Shown here in pieces: positions 16,974 through 26,035 of a stretch of 49,033 bases of DNA (position 1 is its first letter; each line of letters begins with the position of its first letter). Source of the stretch: Sphingobacteriia bacterium (GTDB lineage Bacteria; Bacteroidota; Bacteroidia; B-17B0; Aurantibacillaceae). The DNA lies in contig RFNG01000142.1 in assembly GCA_009927275.1 (NCBI GenBank), positions 1-49,033 on the forward strand, in the 5' to 3' direction. Position numbers and translations under genes: made by a program. Under the pieces are notes generated by a model. The model saw only the letters and a program-made list of their open reading frames with translations, was not told the origin of the DNA and did not search any database.

Positions 16974-17390
16974 ATGGGAAATATAACTTTTACAATGATA
17001 AAACCCGACGCTGTGGGTTCGCACTATATTGGTCCAATTCTTGAACAAATAAACGCTGCCGGCTTTCAAATCATAGCCCTTAAACTTCTTAAAATGAGTA
17101 AGGAAGATGCGGGTCGTTTTTACGTAGTGCACAAAGACCGGCCTTTTTACAATGAATTAACCCAATATATGTCCAGTGGGCCCATTGTTGCCGCCGTTTT
17201 ACAAAAAGATCAAGCCGTTACTGAATTTCGAAAGCTGATTGGAGCTACAGACCCATCAAAAGCAGAACCCGGAACTATACGTCAGCGTTTTGCTAAATCT
17301 ATTGCTGCGAATGCCATACATGGTAGCGACAGTGATGAAAATGCACTTATTGAATCTGCATTTTTCTTTTCTGAGCTTGAACGGTTTTAA
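16974..17390 (+). CDS. ndk: Nucleoside diphosphate kinase
   Basis: Ndk transfers the gamma phosphate of ATP to nucleoside diphosphates through a phosphohistidine. The 138-residue product begins [14 protein letters not shown] and contains [10 protein letters not shown], the [18 protein letters not shown] block and the active-site histidine in NAIHGSDS. Length is normal. ATG 16974 is chosen over the in-frame ATG 16938 because it gives the standard N-terminus and lies 12 bases after a TACATTTG element. It appears to be a single-gene unit. Confidence 0.97.
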   Translation: MGNITFTMIKPDAVGSHYIGPILEQINAAGFQIIALKLLKMSKEDAGRFYVVHKDRPFYNELTQYMSSGPIVAAVLQKDQAVTEFRKLIGATDPSKAEPGTIRQRFAKSIAANAIHGSDSDENALIESAFFFSELERF

Positions 17391-17493
17391 TTTAAGTATT
17401 TAATAATCAATATCTTAACTTATTACAGGTTTTAAATAAAACTTGTTAATTTAAATTAAATTGAACATTTTTGTTAATTGTAAACATTCATTC

Positions 17494-20400
17494 ATGAAAA
17501 CGCCTATCTATAACTTTTCAAAAGCCTTTTGGGTATCCATTTTATTAATCACTTCGGTTTCAATTTTTGCCCAAGGCCCACAATTAAAATGGTCGCAAGC
17601 GGGTCCCATATATACCGCCGGTAGAGCCCGAAACATGGTGGTAGATAAAACTAATAAAAGTACTTTATACGTGGGTAGCGTATCCAGTGGTATTTTTAAA
17701 TCCACTAATGGTGGTTCGCTTTGGGCACCGTTAAACGATCAAGGTAAAGTTCGTAATATTTCTTACTTAGCACAATCTGCAAATTCCACATTATGGGTTG
17801 GAACTGGTGAAGGGTTTATACGGTATGGTCAAAAAGCCAAGGCTTTGCCGGGAACAGGTTTGTACAAATTGGTTGGTAACGATTTAGTCCTAGCGGCATC
17901 ATCTACTGTAATTGGCAATGTAATTAACCGCATAGCCTGTCATCCAACAGATGCCAATAAGTTAGCATTAACAACAAATAAAGGCATTTACATTAGTACT
18001 GATGGCGGTTCTACATTTAGCAATGCACAAATTCCTAATTTAAAAACAGATACTGCTTATGGCATGGATGTAAAATTTGCCAGTAACGGTGATTTGTACT
18101 GTACCGTTGGAAATGAACGTGGTCACTCACCATTTGGAATTGTTAACGGTCGTATTTTTAAATCTACCAACCTAACGGTTTTTACAAATATCACTCCCAC
18201 TTCAAATGTTTTGGCCGATGCTAATTATGGACGTATAGAATTGGCTATTGCACCGTCAAATCCTCAGATTATATATGCCTCATGCGCCAATAAAAATTTA
18301 ACTGCACCTACCGGTGCTCAGTCATTAAATTCAGCATCGCTTAAAGCCATTTTTGTAAGCTATGATGGTGGATCTAATTGGTCACTTGTATTGGCCGGCT
18401 CAGCACAGCTCGATCCCCTTTCAAGCAGCGGTGTAATTTCAACGGGCGATTACGCTCATGTATTACTTGTAGACCCCGATGATAGTAACAAGCTCTATAT
18501 CGGAGGTTATAATTTTTACACATTTAAACGAAGCAATGCAACATCTGATCCTCAGGTATTAGGCACTTGGAATCAATTGGGAAATCCTTTTGCTCGAAAT
18601 ACGCCATTGTTTTTAAATGCCAACACCCATGATATTCAAATTGTAAAATCCGGATCCTCCAGTATATTTTATTTTGTTACAGATGCGGGTATTTACCGTT
18701 CCTCTGATATCACCAGTGCCGTTATGCTACCCTCTTTTCAACCTTTTTATAAAGGCTTTGTAACAGGACAATTCAACTCTGTTAGTATTGAACGGTATCC
18801 GCTTTCACCTAATGCACAAACTGCATCTAATGGCTCAAGCGTAACCCCTTTAGTTGGATTTTTAGGAGGTACTGGCGGTAATGGAATGACATATTACAGT
18901 GGGTCAGAATCAACCGTTTCACAAGAAACCAATTATTTAAGCGGTGAGATTTACAATGTTGAATACTCCAAAATATTAAGTAATGCTGCCCTATTATCAT
19001 CTGGTAATGGCGCATTATACAAAACATCTAATGTTAAAAATACAATACCTACGCTTTATGACTATAACAAATATACCGGAAACGTAAATAAATTATCGCC
19101 TGAAGCTTTAAGTTTTGGTAATACGAATATGAGTACCGGAACGCCATTTAAATTATGGGAAAATTATGGTCAAGTTAATCCTTCGCCTGATATGGCAGTG
19201 TTTTACAACGATACCTTACGCGTTCCTACATCAATTACCAATTTCAGTGTTTTAAATTCTCAAACACAATTTACATTTGCTGTTCCGCGTCCCAGCCGAT
19301 TTTCTGCCATTGATAGTATGGTAATACGAACCGGTACTGTAGTGTTGCCACTTGGATACTCCTTTTCAAATTGCCCTACGCCATTTACCGGTTCTGATTT
19401 AAAAGATATTACGGTTAAACTTCCAAATACCTATACATCAAGTTTAACATCTACAAATGTGGTAAGTTCATCCATTACAACAGGGCCGGCACAAGGTGCC
19501 ATCAGTTGTACTCTAAACCCTTTAACCAAGCTTGATTTTATCTCTGTTAATTTTTCTTCAGCACCATTTGCCACAAAAACCATTACAACCTATACACATT
19601 CAGCGGGTGACATTACAGATCCTTCCGTTTATTATCGTGTGTTTGCTACAATTTACTACAAGTATAAAACTGGCGATACTATCAGTGTAACAGACAATTC
19701 CATTTCTACCATGATTAACACTTACAAAACGGTGTTAACAAAACCACTATCATGGGCCTATGGTTCACTTCCTGTATACACGCTTACTTCAGGCAACAAT
19801 GCATCTATTCCATCTTCTACATTTGTATTGAATCCTGGAAATATAAGTCAATCCGGTATGACATTTACTGTAAGTCCACGTTTGCGCACATCATACACCA
19901 TAACCCAATTAGGTACCTATAATTTTACTGCTAACCCTATTCAATATACATTAAGTGCCTCTGTAAATACCGCCATAACCAATAGTACATTTCAATTAGC
20001 CCCAGGTAATATTACCAATACAACAGGTGTTTTTAATGTTGCTTCTCCCAGTGTTGCCACACAATTTACTATTACGCAAACAGGTACCGGAACTAGTGTA
20101 GCAACATCAACTTTTGCTATTGGAAATCCAACCTATATTTTAAATCCGGGTGCCATTTCACAATCAATTGCTGTTTTCAGCGGTTTACAACCAACTTCTA
20201 CAACCGTTTATACTTTAACCTCAGTTAGTGCTAATACACTTTTAGCTGCTGCAAACACAAACACTACATATACAGGTTCTGTAGCCACTACGTTTTCAAG
20301 TGTAGGCAGTCCAACGGTATTATTCAGCGCAAACAATCCACTTATTAAAATACCAACCAGCAAATCAGCACGCCTCGCTATGATTTTAAACAATTCCAAT

Positions 20401-21516
20401 ATTACCACTAATCCTTCCAATCCTTATGCCATTGTGGTTTCAAAAGCTCCCTTAAATTTAAACGATCCTTTAAATTTTGTTCGTATCAGCCAAAGTGGTT
20501 GTTTATCAGATTCTGCCAACGGTAATCCAAGTACAAATACCATTTCAATAATTGGACGACCTATTATGCTGGAATGGAGCAAATCCGGTACCGAGCTTTA
20601 TTATGCTACAGATTCAAATCGCGTTTACCGGGTTTCTCACATAACAGATATTTTTGATTTATCACCGGCATCCTATTCCGGTAAATTTTATACGGATGTA
20701 TTTACCTATACAACGCCTGTAAACTCCAATACAGCTAATGTTAACTCGCCCTACAGAACTACCTTAATTGGTAAATTTGACCGTCCGATTACAAGTATTA
20801 GCGTTTCAAATGACAACAAAAATGTGGTATTAACCTTTAATAATCCTGATCAGAGTGGATCCACAGGAATTGTAATGTACAACAGTAACGATGCCCGCAC
20901 TTCAAATACAGCCTCGATCAATTGGGTTAAAAAAGATGATAGCAATTTAAAAAATAATGCCACCTATTGTTCTTTAATTGAAAAGGATGATAGCAAAAAA
21001 GTATTTATAGGCACGGACAATGGAATCTTTTATACCTCTGACATTACGGCAAGCCCTGCGGTTTGGAGTAATGTTAACAATAACATGTTACCCAATGTGC
21101 AGATTTTTGATATCAAGCAGCAGACTTTTCCGGTTAATTACTGTTATAATTCTGGTCAAATTTATGTGGCAACCAATGGCCGCGGTATTTGGACCAACTC
21201 GGATTTTTTCAGCCCTCAATGGGTTGGCATTGAACCTTTAGAATTTAATGAACATGATAAAATGTTGCATGTGTTTCCTAATCCCAGCTCAGGTTCATGT
21301 TCGTTTAAATTTTATGCCAACACCACATCTTCTGTATGTGCTCAAATATCTGATGTTCGGGGTGCTGTAATATACAGTGAAATAATTACACCAAATGAAA
21401 CAGGTGAACAAACGGTAACCTTGCAACACAACGATTTAAAATCCGGCTTGTATTTTATTTCATTAAAAATGGATGATGGCCAGGTTAAATTTGGCAAACT
21501 AATTGTTCAACAATAA
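17494..21516 (+). CDS. Very large T9SS-exported beta-propeller protein
   Basis: The 1340-residue product has a signal peptide (ending SIFAQ), an N-terminal region of BNR/sortilin-like propeller blades (repeated DGG/NGGS..W motifs such as STDGGSTF, YDGGSNWS, STNGGSLW), a Thr/Ser/Asn-rich repeat region encoded at about 19774-20223, further propeller-like segments (IGTDNGIFYTS, IYVATNGRGIW), and a type A T9SS sorting domain in the last ~80 residues (VFPNPSSGSCSFKF, LKSGLYFISL). It is probably attached to, or released from, the cell surface; adhesin or glycan-binding roles are guesses. ATG 17494 gives the proper signal peptide. A strong terminator follows at 21534. Confidence 0.88.
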   Translation: MKTPIYNFSKAFWVSILLITSVSIFAQGPQLKWSQAGPIYTAGRARNMVVDKTNKSTLYVGSVSSGIFKSTNGGSLWAPLNDQGKVRNISYLAQSANSTLWVGTGEGFIRYGQKAKALPGTGLYKLVGNDLVLAASSTVIGNVINRIACHPTDANKLALTTNKGIYISTDGGSTFSNAQIPNLKTDTAYGMDVKFASNGDLYCTVGNERGHSPFGIVNGRIFKSTNLTVFTNITPTSNVLADANYGRIELAIAPSNPQIIYASCANKNLTAPTGAQSLNSASLKAIFVSYDGGSNWSLVLAGSAQLDPLSSSGVISTGDYAHVLLVDPDDSNKLYIGGYNFYTFKRSNATSDPQVLGTWNQLGNPFARNTPLFLNANTHDIQIVKSGSSSIFYFVTDAGIYRSSDITSAVMLPSFQPFYKGFVTGQFNSVSIERYPLSPNAQTASNGSSVTPLVGFLGGTGGNGMTYYSGSESTVSQETNYLSGEIYNVEYSKILSNAALLSSGNGALYKTSNVKNTIPTLYDYNKYTGNVNKLSPEALSFGNTNMSTGTPFKLWENYGQVNPSPDMAVFYNDTLRVPTSITNFSVLNSQTQFTFAVPRPSRFSAIDSMVIRTGTVVLPLGYSFSNCPTPFTGSDLKDITVKLPNTYTSSLTSTNVVSSSITTGPAQGAISCTLNPLTKLDFISVNFSSAPFATKTITTYTHSAGDITDPSVYYRVFATIYYKYKTGDTISVTDNSISTMINTYKTVLTKPLSWAYGSLPVYTLTSGNNASIPSSTFVLNPGNISQSGMTFTVSPRLRTSYTITQLGTYNFTANPIQYTLSASVNTAITNSTFQLAPGNITNTTGVFNVASPSVATQFTITQTGTGTSVATSTFAIGNPTYILNPGAISQSIAVFSGLQPTSTTVYTLTSVSANTLLAAANTNTTYTGSVATTFSSVGSPTVLFSANNPLIKIPTSKSARLAMILNNSNITTNPSNPYAIVVSKAPLNLNDPLNFVRISQSGCLSDSANGNPSTNTISIIGRPIMLEWSKSGTELYYATDSNRVYRVSHITDIFDLSPASYSGKFYTDVFTYTTPVNSNTANVNSPYRTTLIGKFDRPITSISVSNDNKNVVLTFNNPDQSGSTGIVMYNSNDARTSNTASINWVKKDDSNLKNNATYCSLIEKDDSKKVFIGTDNGIFYTSDITASPAVWSNVNNNMLPNVQIFDIKQQTFPVNYCYNSGQIYVATNGRGIWTNSDFFSPQWVGIEPLEFNEHDKMLHVFPNPSSGSCSFKFYANTTSSVCAQISDVRGAVIYSEIITPNETGEQTVTLQHNDLKSGLYFISLKMDDGQVKFGKLIVQQ
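19774..20223 (+). repeat. Three degenerate ~28-residue repeats in the large cargo protein
   Basis: The encoded protein repeats a core of the form L-N/A-P-G-N/A-I-S/T-Q/N followed about 20 residues later by an aromatic and T-I/L-T: FVLNPGNISQSGMTFTV, FQLAPGNITNTTGVFNV and YILNPGAISQSIAVFSG. Spacers are Thr/Ser-rich. The copies are similar in protein but not in DNA, so the duplication is old. Confidence 0.7.
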
Positions 21517-21533
21517 ATTTAACTTAACCCTTT

Positions 21534-21560
21534 AAAAGCTGCTACGGCAGCTTTTTTTTT
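21534..21560 (+). terminator. Strong intrinsic terminator with UACG tetraloop
   Basis: AAAAGCTGC and GCAGCTTTT form a 9-bp stem closed by the very stable C(UACG)G tetraloop, and the T run continues to 21560. It ends the large cargo gene. The murQ ATG follows only three bases after the T run, so murQ needs a promoter inside or before the hairpin, or read-through. Confidence 0.9.
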
Positions 21561-21563
21561 GTA

Positions 21564-22382
21564 ATGGAACGTATAACAGAACACGAATCAAAGTATAATA
21601 ATTTAGAGCAGCAATCTATTACTGATTTATTAGTTTGGATGAATCACGAAGATCAAACTGTTCCTCACGCCATACAGCATTCATTACCTCAAATACAAAA
21701 ATTAATAGAAGCACTGGTTTTAAAAATCAAACAGGGTGGTCGTTTATTTTATATTGGAGCCGGTACAAGCGGAAGACTCGGCATACTAGATGCAAGTGAG
21801 TGCCCTCCAACTTTTGGAGTATCTGAAACACTTGTAAACGGTATAATTGCGGGAGGAGACCGTGCCATTAGAAAGGCTGTTGAATTTGCCGAGGATGATT
21901 TAAAACAGGGATGGACAGATTTAAAAGCTCAATCTGTTAATTCCTCTGATTTTGTAATTGGCATAGCAGCTTCCGGAACTACCCCGTATGTAGTTTCGGC
22001 ATTACAAACATGCCGCCAACATTCAATTGCAACGGGTTGTATTACTTCCAATCCAGGATCTGCAATATGTGAACATGCTGATTTTCCTGTTGAGATCACT
22101 ACTGGACCGGAATTTGTAACCGGTTCTACGCGCCTTAAGTCAGGCACAGCTCAAAAACTGGTATTAAATATGATTTCAACCATTTTAATGATCCAATTAG
22201 GACGTGTCTCCGGAAATCGAATGGTTGACATGCAACTGAGTAATTTAAAACTTATTGAACGGGGTACCCGCATGCTTATGAAAAACACCGGTATTACTAA
22301 TTACAAAGAGGCCGAGCAATTACTTTTAAAACATGGCAGTGTAAGAACAGCTACCATATTTTATTTTAATACACATCCATAG
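21564..22382 (+). CDS. murQ: N-acetylmuramic acid 6-phosphate etherase
   Basis: MurQ removes the lactyl ether from MurNAc-6-phosphate during recycling of peptidoglycan. The 272-residue product begins MERITEHESKYNNLE and has the SIS-domain motifs YIGAGTSGRLGILDASE (about 61-77) and GIAASGTTPYV, and the MurQ segment FVTGSTRLKSGTAQK. It is slightly short compared with the ~300 residues of enterobacterial MurQ, as is usual in Bacteroidota. ATG 21564 stands three bases after a terminator, leaving no room for an ordinary leader. The gene is convergent with the exonuclease gene, 1 base between the stops. Confidence 0.93.
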   Translation: MERITEHESKYNNLEQQSITDLLVWMNHEDQTVPHAIQHSLPQIQKLIEALVLKIKQGGRLFYIGAGTSGRLGILDASECPPTFGVSETLVNGIIAGGDRAIRKAVEFAEDDLKQGWTDLKAQSVNSSDFVIGIAASGTTPYVVSALQTCRQHSIATGCITSNPGSAICEHADFPVEITTGPEFVTGSTRLKSGTAQKLVLNMISTILMIQLGRVSGNRMVDMQLSNLKLIERGTRMLMKNTGITNYKEAEQLLLKHGSVRTATIFYFNTHP

Positions 22383-22383
22383 G

Positions 22384-23193
22384 TTATGAACTTTGTCGCA
22401 TCGCCAACCGTATTTCAGTTACAACCTGCTTGGTTTGTAATGCAAAATCACCCTGCATAATCCAATGGTAATACGAAGGTTCTTTTTGAAAAACCTCCAC
22501 AACCGGTTTATCTTTATGTTTGCCAAATGCAAAAACTGGAATTTGGTCATCATTTATCCATATCCGACCTGCCAGATCAAGCCAGCGGTCTGATTTTGAA
22601 AAGCTGGCCAATTCGGGTATTGAGTTAGGAAAGGTATGCCCCGATTTTACAGATGCGGATGGGCTTTGTTGTCCCTTGTAACGGTTTAGTTGCGATTTAA
22701 ATACATCGGCTGTAGCCTTAACATCTGCCATAGCTTCATGGGCATTGGTTAATTCACGCTGGCAATAAAATGCATAGGCAGCTTTTAAATTTCGGGGTTC
22801 CATAAAATGGAAAATATTTTGCACATCAATACATTGGCGGCCTTTTATATCAAATGCTATGTTATGACGTAAACATTCTTCAACAAAGAGTGGAATATCA
22901 TATTTGTTTGAATTAAAACCGGCCAAATCAGCATTTCCTATAAATTCAATCCATTTAGGTGCCTTCATTTTAAATCCTGGACAATCCTTTATATCAGATT
23001 CTGAAATGCCATGCACTTTAAAGGCTTGCTCAGAAATGGGAATACCTGGATTTACCCGTTCTGTTAATCCCGATTCTGTACCATCCGGCATCCACTTCCA
23101 TAAAGCTATTTCAATAATACGATCGCTTGATATATTTAAACCGGTTGCTTCAATATCTATAAAAACCAAAGGCTTGTTAAGTTTTATATTCAT
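22384..23193 (-). CDS. DnaQ-like 3'-5' exonuclease
   Basis: The 269-residue product carries a DEDDh exonuclease domain: FIDIEATGL (Asp/Glu metal ligands near residue 13), GFNSNKYDIPLF and HEAMADVKAT (His and Asp). After a serine-rich linker, the last ~60 residues (VFAFGKHKDKPVVEVF, YYHWIMQGDF) form a small extra domain of the DUF3820 kind often attached to such nucleases. It could be a PolC/epsilon-like proofreading or RNase T-like enzyme; the substrate cannot be told. It overlaps ispH by 4 bases (ATGA), so it is translationally coupled. Confidence 0.86.
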   Translation of the reverse strand: MNIKLNKPLVFIDIEATGLNISSDRIIEIALWKWMPDGTESGLTERVNPGIPISEQAFKVHGISESDIKDCPGFKMKAPKWIEFIGNADLAGFNSNKYDIPLFVEECLRHNIAFDIKGRQCIDVQNIFHFMEPRNLKAAYAFYCQRELTNAHEAMADVKATADVFKSQLNRYKGQQSPSASVKSGHTFPNSIPELASFSKSDRWLDLAGRIWINDDQIPVFAFGKHKDKPVVEVFQKEPSYYHWIMQGDFALQTKQVVTEIRLAMRQSS

Positions 23194-24407
23194 AAGGCAT
23201 TAAAATAGGTTGTTACCTGATTTGCATTTAAATTAAAATGTTGTGCCACCTTAAAAACAACATCTTCAAAAACAGCGTCAGGACAGGATGCCCCGGATGT
23301 AAATGCAATTTTAGGATATTGAGGTAAATGGGGCCACATACTGTTTTCTATGTTTTTTTTATGCAAATTATAATGGTGGATTTGAGTTTTTTGTATGCAA
23401 TCTGAATGTTCAATAAAAAAAGTAGGACATACCGATTCGCAAATTTCAACTAAATGTGAGGTGTTACTGCTATTATAACCGCCAATTACAAATACCATAT
23501 CCGGACATACATTGCGAAGTTCTAAAACAGCTTCCTGATTTTCATTTGTGGCATAACACAGAGTGTCTCTGGTTTCTGCAAAATGCAGTTTTAAAGCTTC
23601 AGAACCATAGCGTATTTCCAATGCCGATTTTATAATATCGGCAATATGTTGGGTTTCGGATGCTAGCATTGTAGTTTGATTAATGACACCTATACGGGTT
23701 AAATCACGTGAAGGTTCAAAGCCTGGACTATAGCGTCCTGTAAAACGTGTTTTAAATTCCCCATCGTCTGCATTGTGTTTAATACATTCTGCAAGGTATG
23801 CTGCCTCTTCTGGTGTTCGAATAACTAAAACCGGTGTGTTTTGAATTACTGCCCGTGAAAAAGTAGCACGCGTTTCTTCATGGTTAAACGTTCCATGTAT
23901 TAGTATGGTATGTTGTGAGGTGGCTAATTTTTCTGCCCGATTCCAAACGCGTTCTACAAATGGACAGGTGGCATCGTAGGTGTGAACCTGTAATTGCAAT
24001 GCATTAATGGCTGAAAGTACCTCTAAAGAGGCGCCAAATGCAGGTATTATTATTACATCATCCGATTTTAAGGTTTGTAACGGTATTAAGGGATTACCTT
24101 GTGTGTCATTTAAAAACTGTACCCCGCGTTGACGTAAATCGGAGTTAACCTGTGGGTTGTGAATCATTTCACTTAGTAAATAAATAGATTTACCCGGATG
24201 CTCGTGTAAGGCTTTAAAGGCAATATCAATAGCATTTTCAACGCCATAACAAAAGCCAAAATGACGCGCAATAACAATAGCACAGGTTTCCGTATTTAAA
24301 ATAAACGGTTGTTTTATTTTACGGTGAGGATCTTGTGTTTTATAGTGCAGTTTTAATTTTGAAATCAGCGGGCTTCGGTAAAATGAAGGCACATTAAACG
24401 ATTTCAT
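23190..24407 (-). CDS. ispH: 4-Hydroxy-3-methylbut-2-enyl diphosphate reductase
   Basis: IspH is the last enzyme of the MEP isoprenoid pathway and makes IPP and DMAPP with a [4Fe-4S] cluster. The 405-residue product shows the cluster cysteines in ARHFGFCYGVE (about Cys53), TCPFVERVW and FTSGASCPDAVFED, plus substrate histidines (MIHNPQV, HGTFNHEE) and the GGYNSSNTSHL motif. It has the longer form common in Bacteroidota. ATG 24407 follows TACTTTTG by three bases; the in-frame TTG at 24413 is part of that motif. It is the first gene of a two-gene operon. Confidence 0.95.
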   Translation of the reverse strand: MKSFNVPSFYRSPLISKLKLHYKTQDPHRKIKQPFILNTETCAIVIARHFGFCYGVENAIDIAFKALHEHPGKSIYLLSEMIHNPQVNSDLRQRGVQFLNDTQGNPLIPLQTLKSDDVIIIPAFGASLEVLSAINALQLQVHTYDATCPFVERVWNRAEKLATSQHTILIHGTFNHEETRATFSRAVIQNTPVLVIRTPEEAAYLAECIKHNADDGEFKTRFTGRYSPGFEPSRDLTRIGVINQTTMLASETQHIADIIKSALEIRYGSEALKLHFAETRDTLCYATNENQEAVLELRNVCPDMVFVIGGYNSSNTSHLVEICESVCPTFFIEHSDCIQKTQIHHYNLHKKNIENSMWPHLPQYPKIAFTSGASCPDAVFEDVVFKVAQHFNLNANQVTTYFNAL

Positions 24408-24410
24408 ATA

Positions 24411-24418
24411 CAAAAGTA
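24411..24418 (-). promoter_or_regulatory. -7 element TACTTTTG, 3 nt from the ispH start
   Basis: The minus strand reads TACTTTTG-TAT-ATG, an exact TAnnTTTG match with a three-base gap. A near-perfect 20-bp palindrome lies just upstream (24431-24450), where the -33 region would be. Confidence 0.6.
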
Positions 24419-24430
24419 CAATTTATTCAG

Positions 24431-24450
24431 GTTAACAGTATATTGTTAAC
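24431..24450. promoter_or_regulatory. 20-bp inverted repeat GTTAACA-N6-TGTTAAC, operator-like
   Basis: GTTAACA and TGTTAAC are perfect 7-bp inverted arms around GTATAT, with only one mismatched pair in the middle. It sits in the divergent gap between ispH and the NlpC/P60 gene and covers the expected -33 region of ispH. That position is typical of a repressor operator. No regulator gene is adjacent. Confidence 0.5.
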
Positions 24451-24507
24451 ATCCAAATAGAATTTGAAAATAATGTCTGTTATTTATAATAATCTTTAAA
24501 ATGTAAA

Positions 24508-24999
24508 ATGCGATTACTTTTATTTATACTGATGTTTTCAGCCTGTGCGCTGCAACGGTACCATACGTTTACCCCCATTCAAAAAGAAGCTGAACAGGCA
24601 TTAATAAAAGAAGTTGGATATGAAACACGCGCCATAAAGCGTAATGCAATGTTACAATATCTTATAAACTGGTATGGTACGCCTTATGCGTTTGGAAAAT
24701 GTGAAAAAAGCGGCATAGACTGCAGTTGTTTTTGTAAACGGTTATATGAAACGGTGTATCAAAAGAAATTGCCCCGCACGGTTCGTGAAATTTATTCCCA
24801 ATGTGATAAAATTGCTGTTAGAAAGTTACATGAAGGTGATTTGGTTTTCTTTAAAATAAAAGGAGATGTGCCTGATCACATGGGCATATATTTGCAATCT
24901 GGGTATTTTGTGCATGCCAGCACGTCAAAAGGTGTAGTAATAAGCAGTCTTGAAAATCCCTATTATAAAAAGTATTTTTACGGTTCGGGACGGGTTTAA
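24508..24999 (+). CDS. NlpC/P60-family lipoprotein peptidase
   Basis: NlpC/P60 enzymes cut peptidoglycan stem peptides with a Cys-His-polar triad. The 163-residue product has a lipobox FSAC (Cys13) and a catalytic domain with SGIDCSCFCKRLY (catalytic Cys72), histidine in PDHMGIYL and FVHAS. The active-site loop reads DCSCFC where most members have DCSGF-V; the two extra cysteines (74 and 76) are unusual. It probably acts at the outer membrane in the periplasm. ATG 24508 begins a likely operon with the OmpH-like and MazG-like genes, although the OmpH-like gene has its own -7 element. Confidence 0.88.
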   Translation: MRLLLFILMFSACALQRYHTFTPIQKEAEQALIKEVGYETRAIKRNAMLQYLINWYGTPYAFGKCEKSGIDCSCFCKRLYETVYQKKLPRTVREIYSQCDKIAVRKLHEGDLVFFKIKGDVPDHMGIYLQSGYFVHASTSKGVVISSLENPYYKKYFYGSGRV

Positions 25000-25009
25000 A
25001 TGCTTTAAG

Positions 25010-25017
25010 TATATTTG
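25010..25017 (+). promoter_or_regulatory. -7 element TATATTTG, 3 nt from the OmpH-like start
   Basis: TATATTTG-TTT-ATG gives an exact TAnnTTTG element three bases before ATG 25021, within the 21-base gap after the NlpC/P60 stop. It suggests an internal promoter in this gene group. Confidence 0.55.
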
Positions 25018-25020
25018 TTT

Positions 25021-25632
25021 ATGTTTACACGTTTAATACAAGCTTTTCAAAAATTTAATTGGATTGTCACATTAATATTAAGTGCAGGATTTTTATACCT
25101 CTTGCTTGCTAGACCAAAACCTGAGGCTGAAAATCAAAAATCATTACCAGTTGAGTCTGTAAAAAGCACTGGTAAAATTGCTTTTGTAAAACTTCAATTA
25201 CTTAATGATTCCTGTCTTGAAATTCAAGAAATTGTAACAAAAGCCAAACAAGAAAAAAGCCGCATTGAAAACCAGTTTAACATGTTAAGTAATTCGTACC
25301 GCTTAAAGCTTGAAGCTTATCAAAACAGCATTAAAGCAGGTATTGAAAGCGATGCCAATCTCAAATCTAAAGCCGAAGAAATTCAAGCAATTGAAATACA
25401 GGCGCAACAGGTTCAAAAACAAATGGAAAACCTAGAATTGGATATCCGGCAAAAAAATGATGCCTTTTTAAGCCGTGTAAAAACATTTGTTGCTGATTGG
25501 TGTAAGGGACGTTACGATTATGTTTTAACTTACAGTGATGATGTTCCATTGCTCTTATATGGAAATCCGGCTGCAGATATCAGTAAGGCTGTGATAAATC
25601 AATTGAATTCAAATTATAAAAATTTAAAATGA
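25021..25632 (+). CDS. OmpH/Skp-like membrane-anchored coiled-coil protein
   Basis: The 203-residue product has an N-terminal transmembrane segment (about 13-31), then IAFVKLQLLNDSC and a long charged helical stretch (KQEKSRIENQFNMLSNSYR to QKQMENLELDIRQ), and a final domain ADWCKGRYDYVLTYSDD. This is the OmpH/Skp layout: a coiled coil that holds outer-membrane proteins in the periplasm. Unlike secreted Skp it appears membrane-anchored. Its stop overlaps the MazG-like gene by four bases (ATGA). Confidence 0.8.
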   Translation: MFTRLIQAFQKFNWIVTLILSAGFLYLLLARPKPEAENQKSLPVESVKSTGKIAFVKLQLLNDSCLEIQEIVTKAKQEKSRIENQFNMLSNSYRLKLEAYQNSIKAGIESDANLKSKAEEIQAIEIQAQQVQKQMENLELDIRQKNDAFLSRVKTFVADWCKGRYDYVLTYSDDVPLLLYGNPAADISKAVINQLNSNYKNLK

Positions 25633-26024
25633 GCAGTATAAAAACCAGCTTAATGCCTGTTGCTGAATTTCATGAAGTTTTTGAAATTGGCAATGCCGAT
25701 ACACCCAACCTGCTTAATTCGGAACAATTTGAATTACGACACCGGCTAATGCTAGAAGAAAATGAGGAGTATTTAGAAGCCTGCCGAAATGAAAATTTAG
25801 TTGAAATTGCAGACGCCTTAGGCGATCAGCTTTATATTTTATTTGGCACAATTTTAAAACATGGTTTACAACATAAAATTGATGAGGTTTTTCAGGAAAT
25901 TCACCGAAGTAATATGAGTAAACTTGATGCTGAGGGCAGGCCCATTTTCCGTGAAGATGGTAAAATTTTAAAATCACCCTTATACTTTAAACCTAATATT
26001 AGTAAAATATTAAACCGCAATTAA
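25629..26024 (+). CDS. MazG-like nucleoside triphosphate pyrophosphohydrolase
   Basis: The 131-residue product is an all-alpha NTP-pyrophosphatase of the MazG/HisE-like superfamily. The metal-binding signature is visible as LEENEEYLEA followed by EIADALGDQLY (ExxE...ExxD). The C-terminal MSKLDAEGRPIFREDGKILK is shared with phage and Bacteroidota relatives. It probably removes non-canonical or excess nucleotides in the cytosol. It overlaps the OmpH-like gene by 4 bases. Confidence 0.82.
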   Translation: MSSIKTSLMPVAEFHEVFEIGNADTPNLLNSEQFELRHRLMLEENEEYLEACRNENLVEIADALGDQLYILFGTILKHGLQHKIDEVFQEIHRSNMSKLDAEGRPIFREDGKILKSPLYFKPNISKILNRN

Positions 26025-26035
26025 GTACATTAATT

